From Bacteroidota bacterium (GTDB taxonomy: Bacteria > Bacteroidota > Bacteroidia > Flavobacteriales > Schleiferiaceae), in the NCBI GenBank assembly GCA_005786915.1, contig SYCM01000123.1, positions 1 to 16,421 on the forward strand: a DNA stretch of 16,421 nucleotides, written 5' to 3'. Below are positions 13,851-16,421 of this stretch, piece by piece. The notes under the pieces are model-generated. The model searched no databases, was not told the origin of the DNA, and saw nothing but the letters and a program-made list of their open reading frames with translations. Position 1 is the first letter of the stretch. Each line of letters starts with the position of its first letter. The position numbers and the translations under genes were made by a program.

Positions 13851-14981
13851 CTAAATCCCTCTTCGGACGATGCTCCACCACACGGCGGGAATTTCGCCAT
13901 TTTGGGCTGTGTGAAAGTCGTCGGGGCTGCAGGGGATGAGGCTGTGGCGGGCGTCGGTACCAGGGTGGTTGGAAACCTCAATCCACCACCGCTGGCTCCA
14001 GGGTGACTTGTAAAACACTAATTCGCCTTCATCGTTGGGCAAGAGCACCGTGAAGCGGAGGTAGTCCGATTTGCTGCGGTGCGGAAAATCGCCCACGCGC
14101 CCGGCGACGCCGTCGATAAAGTACCAAAGACCTTGGGCCCAAAGGTGGGCATTTTGGCCGTCGAAGTCGCGGGAGGCTACAAAGTCGGTTAAGCAAAGGG
14201 CGCTGAGCTTGTCGCTGAATCCGGCGTAGCGGAGTACGGCGCAGAAGGACTCGCCCGTGAGCCCGTTGGGGTTGGCATCGTACTGGGCAGGCGCGTCGGC
14301 GGCGCGGACGGCGGCGTTGTGCGCCACGACCAGGTCGGCGTCGCGGATCCAGGGTTCCGCTCGCTGAATGGGCTGAAGTTCGCCCGCTCGGTGCACTTCG
14401 AGGTGCATTTTTTCGGCGAGGTCGAGCACCGACTGCGCCACAAAGTAGCTCTGGTGCGCTAAGTGGCTGACGTGAAAGAGCCGGAAGGGCTTCATCGTGA
14501 GCATTTGCGCGAGGAGGTTGCTACGGTCCGGCAGCACGTGGTCGTCGCCGAGGGCGATGCGGTTGTTGACCAAGCACGCGTTGATGGTCCGCTCGAGACG
14601 GCCAAACGCTCGGTATACGCCCAAGGGCCAATCGGAGTCGGCTCCCAAGAATACCGGAATGCAGCCGTACTGCAGGACTTCGACGGCGAGCTCTTCGACG
14701 GCCACCAGCGTGTCCACGCGGTCGCGGCCCGGAATCAAGTTGCCCAGGTCTGCGACCTGCAGGTCCCAAGGCCCCCAGAACAGGGGGTACAGCGCTCGGC
14801 GGACGCAGTCGGCGACTTCGTGGGTTCCGCCCCGCAGTTCAGGGACGCCGATCAGGGCAACGGCCACACCGCGCAGGTCGGGCACCTCGCCGTGGTTTTT
14901 GCGGATGGACGCTCCTAAGGTTTCGTGGGGCCAGGCTTCGGTGAAATCGGCCCCGAGGGATTCAAGCCATTCGGTACCCAT
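13851..14981 (-). CDS. Arginase/ureohydrolase-fold protein with degenerate active site
   Basis: A 376-residue protein recognisable as the arginase-family protein often labelled formimidoylglutamase beside topA and gld genes in Flavobacteriales. Segments that fit include VALIGVPELRGGTHEVA, VADLGNLIPG, VYRAFGRLE, WIRDADLVV, NPNGLTGESFCAVLRYAGFSDK and the C-terminal FYKSPWSQRWWIEV followed by HSLIPCSPDDF. The binuclear manganese motifs of active ureohydrolases are eroded: where GGDHS is expected it has GADSD (113-117), where DxHxD is expected it has NNRIALG (139-145), and where SxDxDxxDP is expected it has AHNAAVRAADAP (220-231). Histidine-degradation activity is therefore unlikely. It starts three bases after the topA stop. 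Function unknown; the operon suggests a link to type IX secretion or only historical linkage. Confidence 0.85.
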   Translation of the reverse strand: MGTEWLESLGADFTEAWPHETLGASIRKNHGEVPDLRGVAVALIGVPELRGGTHEVADCVRRALYPLFWGPWDLQVADLGNLIPGRDRVDTLVAVEELAVEVLQYGCIPVFLGADSDWPLGVYRAFGRLERTINACLVNNRIALGDDHVLPDRSNLLAQMLTMKPFRLFHVSHLAHQSYFVAQSVLDLAEKMHLEVHRAGELQPIQRAEPWIRDADLVVAHNAAVRAADAPAQYDANPNGLTGESFCAVLRYAGFSDKLSALCLTDFVASRDFDGQNAHLWAQGLWYFIDGVAGRVGDFPHRSKSDYLRFTVLLPNDEGELVFYKSPWSQRWWIEVSNHPGTDARHSLIPCSPDDFHTAQNGEIPAVWWSIVRRGI

Positions 14982-14984
14982 ACG

Positions 14985-16421
14985 TTACTTGGTTTTGCGC
15001 GCCGTCGATTTGCGGGTCGAAGTTTTGGCGGCATTGGGCTTCGCGCCCCCGCGGCCACGGCCCTTGGCTCCGCCGGAGCTCGGTTGGTGCTTTGCGATGA
15101 GTTCGTGCACGTCGTCGGCGGTGAGTGATTCAGGCTCGGTACCGCGCGGAATTTTGACGTTCTCCTTGCCCCACTTGAGGTAGGGACCAAAGCGGCCCTT
15201 GCGCAGTTCTACTTCTCCGTCTGGAGTTGAAAAGGTCTTCATGAGTGAGGCCTGCGCCGCGGCCAGTTTGGCCTCCACGAAGCCGATGGCTTCGGCCTCG
15301 GTCACGCTCAGGGGCGTGGCCGGCGGGGTGATGCTGGCAAAGGTCTTGTCCCACTGAATGTAGGGTCCGAAGCGCCCAAAATTGGCCCGCAGCGGCTTGC
15401 CCTCGTAGGTTCCGACCAGGCGGGGGAGGCGCAGCAGCTCCAGGGCCTCAGCCAGGCTGATTTTGTCGAGCGTGTAGGGTTCGGGAATGCCTACAAACTT
15501 GGCGTCGGCTTCGTCGCCGTCGCCGCCGCCGAGCATGACGACCGGTCCAAACTTGGCCAGTCGGGCCGAAACTTGACGGCCGCTTTCGGGGTGGGTTCCC
15601 AGCACGCGCACCGACCGAACGCGCTCGCTCTCTTCGGATTCCGTGACGAGGGGGTGAAACTTGGCGTAGAAGTCCCCCAGAATTTGCTGCCATTCGGCAC
15701 GGCCTTCGGCCACTTCGTCAAATTGGGCTTCCATTTTGGCGGTGAACGAATAGTCCATGACGCCCCCAAAGTGCGCGACGAGGTAGTCGGTCACGAGGTT
15801 GCCAATGTCGGTGGGCACGAGGCGCCCCTTGTCGGAGCCGAATTTTTCCTCGCGCTGCGACCAATTCCATTGGCTTCCGCCGGTCCATTCGGCAAATGCG
15901 ATGTGGCGGACTTCGCCTTCGCGCACGCCCTTGGCGACGTAGCCGCGGTTTTGAATCGTCGAAATCGTCGGCGCGTAGGTCGAAGGACGTCCAATGCCCT
16001 CTTCTTCAAGGGCTTTCACCAGCGTGGCTTCGGTGAAGCGCCCCGGCGGGCGGGTGAAGCGCTGGGTGGCGGTGGCGCTCGCAAGCTGCACAGCATCTCC
16101 CTGCTTGAGGGGCGGAAGCATTCCGGCTTCGTCTTCTTCTTCGTCTACCCCCTCGCGGTACACCTTCAAAAAGCCTTCGAAGGCGATCATTTCGCCCCGC
16201 GCAATGAACTCGGCAGCCGAATTGCTGAGGTGGGCCACGGTGCGGTCAATTTGGGCGTCGGCCATCTGGCTGGCGAGGGTGCGCTTCCAAATGAGTTCGT
16301 ACAGCTTTTTTTCGGCCGCGTCGTTTCCGGCGGACTTCACCAGCATGTTGGTCGGGCGAATCTCCTCGTGGGCCTCTTGAGAGCCCGCGCTCTTGGTGGT
16401 GTAGCGGCGGGTTTGGGCAAA
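14985..16421 (-). CDS. topA: DNA topoisomerase I, C-terminal part (5' end outside window)
   Basis: A type IA topoisomerase that relaxes negative supercoils. About 478 C-terminal residues are present, open to the window edge. The first visible residues (SAGSQEAHEEIRPT) match the conserved EAHEAIRPT region, and EEGIGRPSTYAPTISTIQNRGYV with GRLVPTDIG and VTDYLVAHF are further family motifs. The catalytic tyrosine lies upstream of the window. There are no Cys4 zinc fingers; instead the C-terminus has Toprim_C-type repeats built on FGP (KFGPVVML, RFGPYIQW, RFGPYLKWG). It ends in a Lys/Arg/Gly-rich tail of about 30 residues that should bind DNA nonspecifically, as in other non-zinc-finger TopA enzymes. 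It heads the visible part of the type IX run. Confidence 0.96.
   Translation of the reverse strand, partial: FAQTRRYTTKSAGSQEAHEEIRPTNMLVKSAGNDAAEKKLYELIWKRTLASQMADAQIDRTVAHLSNSAAEFIARGEMIAFEGFLKVYREGVDEEEDEAGMLPPLKQGDAVQLASATATQRFTRPPGRFTEATLVKALEEEGIGRPSTYAPTISTIQNRGYVAKGVREGEVRHIAFAEWTGGSQWNWSQREEKFGSDKGRLVPTDIGNLVTDYLVAHFGGVMDYSFTAKMEAQFDEVAEGRAEWQQILGDFYAKFHPLVTESEESERVRSVRVLGTHPESGRQVSARLAKFGPVVMLGGGDGDEADAKFVGIPEPYTLDKISLAEALELLRLPRLVGTYEGKPLRANFGRFGPYIQWDKTFASITPPATPLSVTEAEAIGFVEAKLAAAQASLMKTFSTPDGEVELRKGRFGPYLKWGKENVKIPRGTEPESLTADDVHELIAKHQPSSGGAKGRGRGGAKPNAAKTSTRKSTARKTK

Noticed and set aside
13783..13881. N-terminal extension of PorP to the ATG at 13881
   Set aside because: It would overlap the end of the arginase-like gene and place 33 residues before an evident signal peptide. 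The ATG at 13782 fits the family.
13851..14981. Active formimidoylglutamase (hutG) of histidine breakdown
   Set aside because: Metal-binding motifs are degenerate and no other hut gene is present in the window, so only the fold is claimed.

Overview
The window looks like a member of the Bacteroidota, most likely the Flavobacteriales. It carries the gliding/type IX secretion genes gldB, gldC, porP, gldK, gldL, gldM and gldN, which are confined to that phylum. It also has promoter -7 boxes of the Bacteroidota form TAnnTTTG and few visible Shine-Dalgarno sites. For this group the DNA is GC-rich and very compact. The 14 genes cover about 97% of the bases, the longest gene-free gap is 78 bases, and no stretch over 300 bases lacks a gene. 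I saw no tRNA, rRNA, insertion sequence, integrase or CRISPR array.

Left part (1-3194). On the plus strand, the 3' end of an alpha/beta hydrolase is followed by engB, a ribosome-assembly GTPase. Converging on engB from the minus strand are gldB and gldC, gliding/secretion accessory factors that overlap at ATGA. Divergent from gldB, only 17 bases away, is nadE (NAD synthase). nadE then converges on a PafA-type alkaline phosphatase. The 31 bases between these two belong to a tandem heptamer array (AGCAACT-like) that supplies the stop codons of both genes.

Middle (3192-8205). The secreted PafA-like phosphatase sits downstream of an ABC-F translation factor on the minus strand. Divergent from the ABC-F gene is a small DUF983 zinc-ribbon membrane protein. 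It converges, with overlapping stop codons, on an FAD-dependent amine-oxidase-like oxidoreductase.

Right part (8225-16421). This is one long minus-strand run: topA (5' end outside the window), an arginase-fold protein with eroded metal-binding motifs, porP, gldK, gldL, gldM and gldN. It ends at a strong intrinsic terminator (8225-8252). PorP, GldK and GldN are the outer-membrane-associated and periplasmic parts of the type IX system. GldL and GldM form the inner-membrane, proton-driven motor. gldL and gldM are visibly lower in GC than their neighbours.

The secretion genes belong to a known system, and I do not see a clearly new multi-gene system here. The points most worth a second look are the heptamer stop array, the repeated TACCTTTG-N4-ATG architecture that suggests leaderless transcripts, the apparently face-to-face gldB/nadE promoters, and the degenerate arginase-like protein built into the secretion operon.
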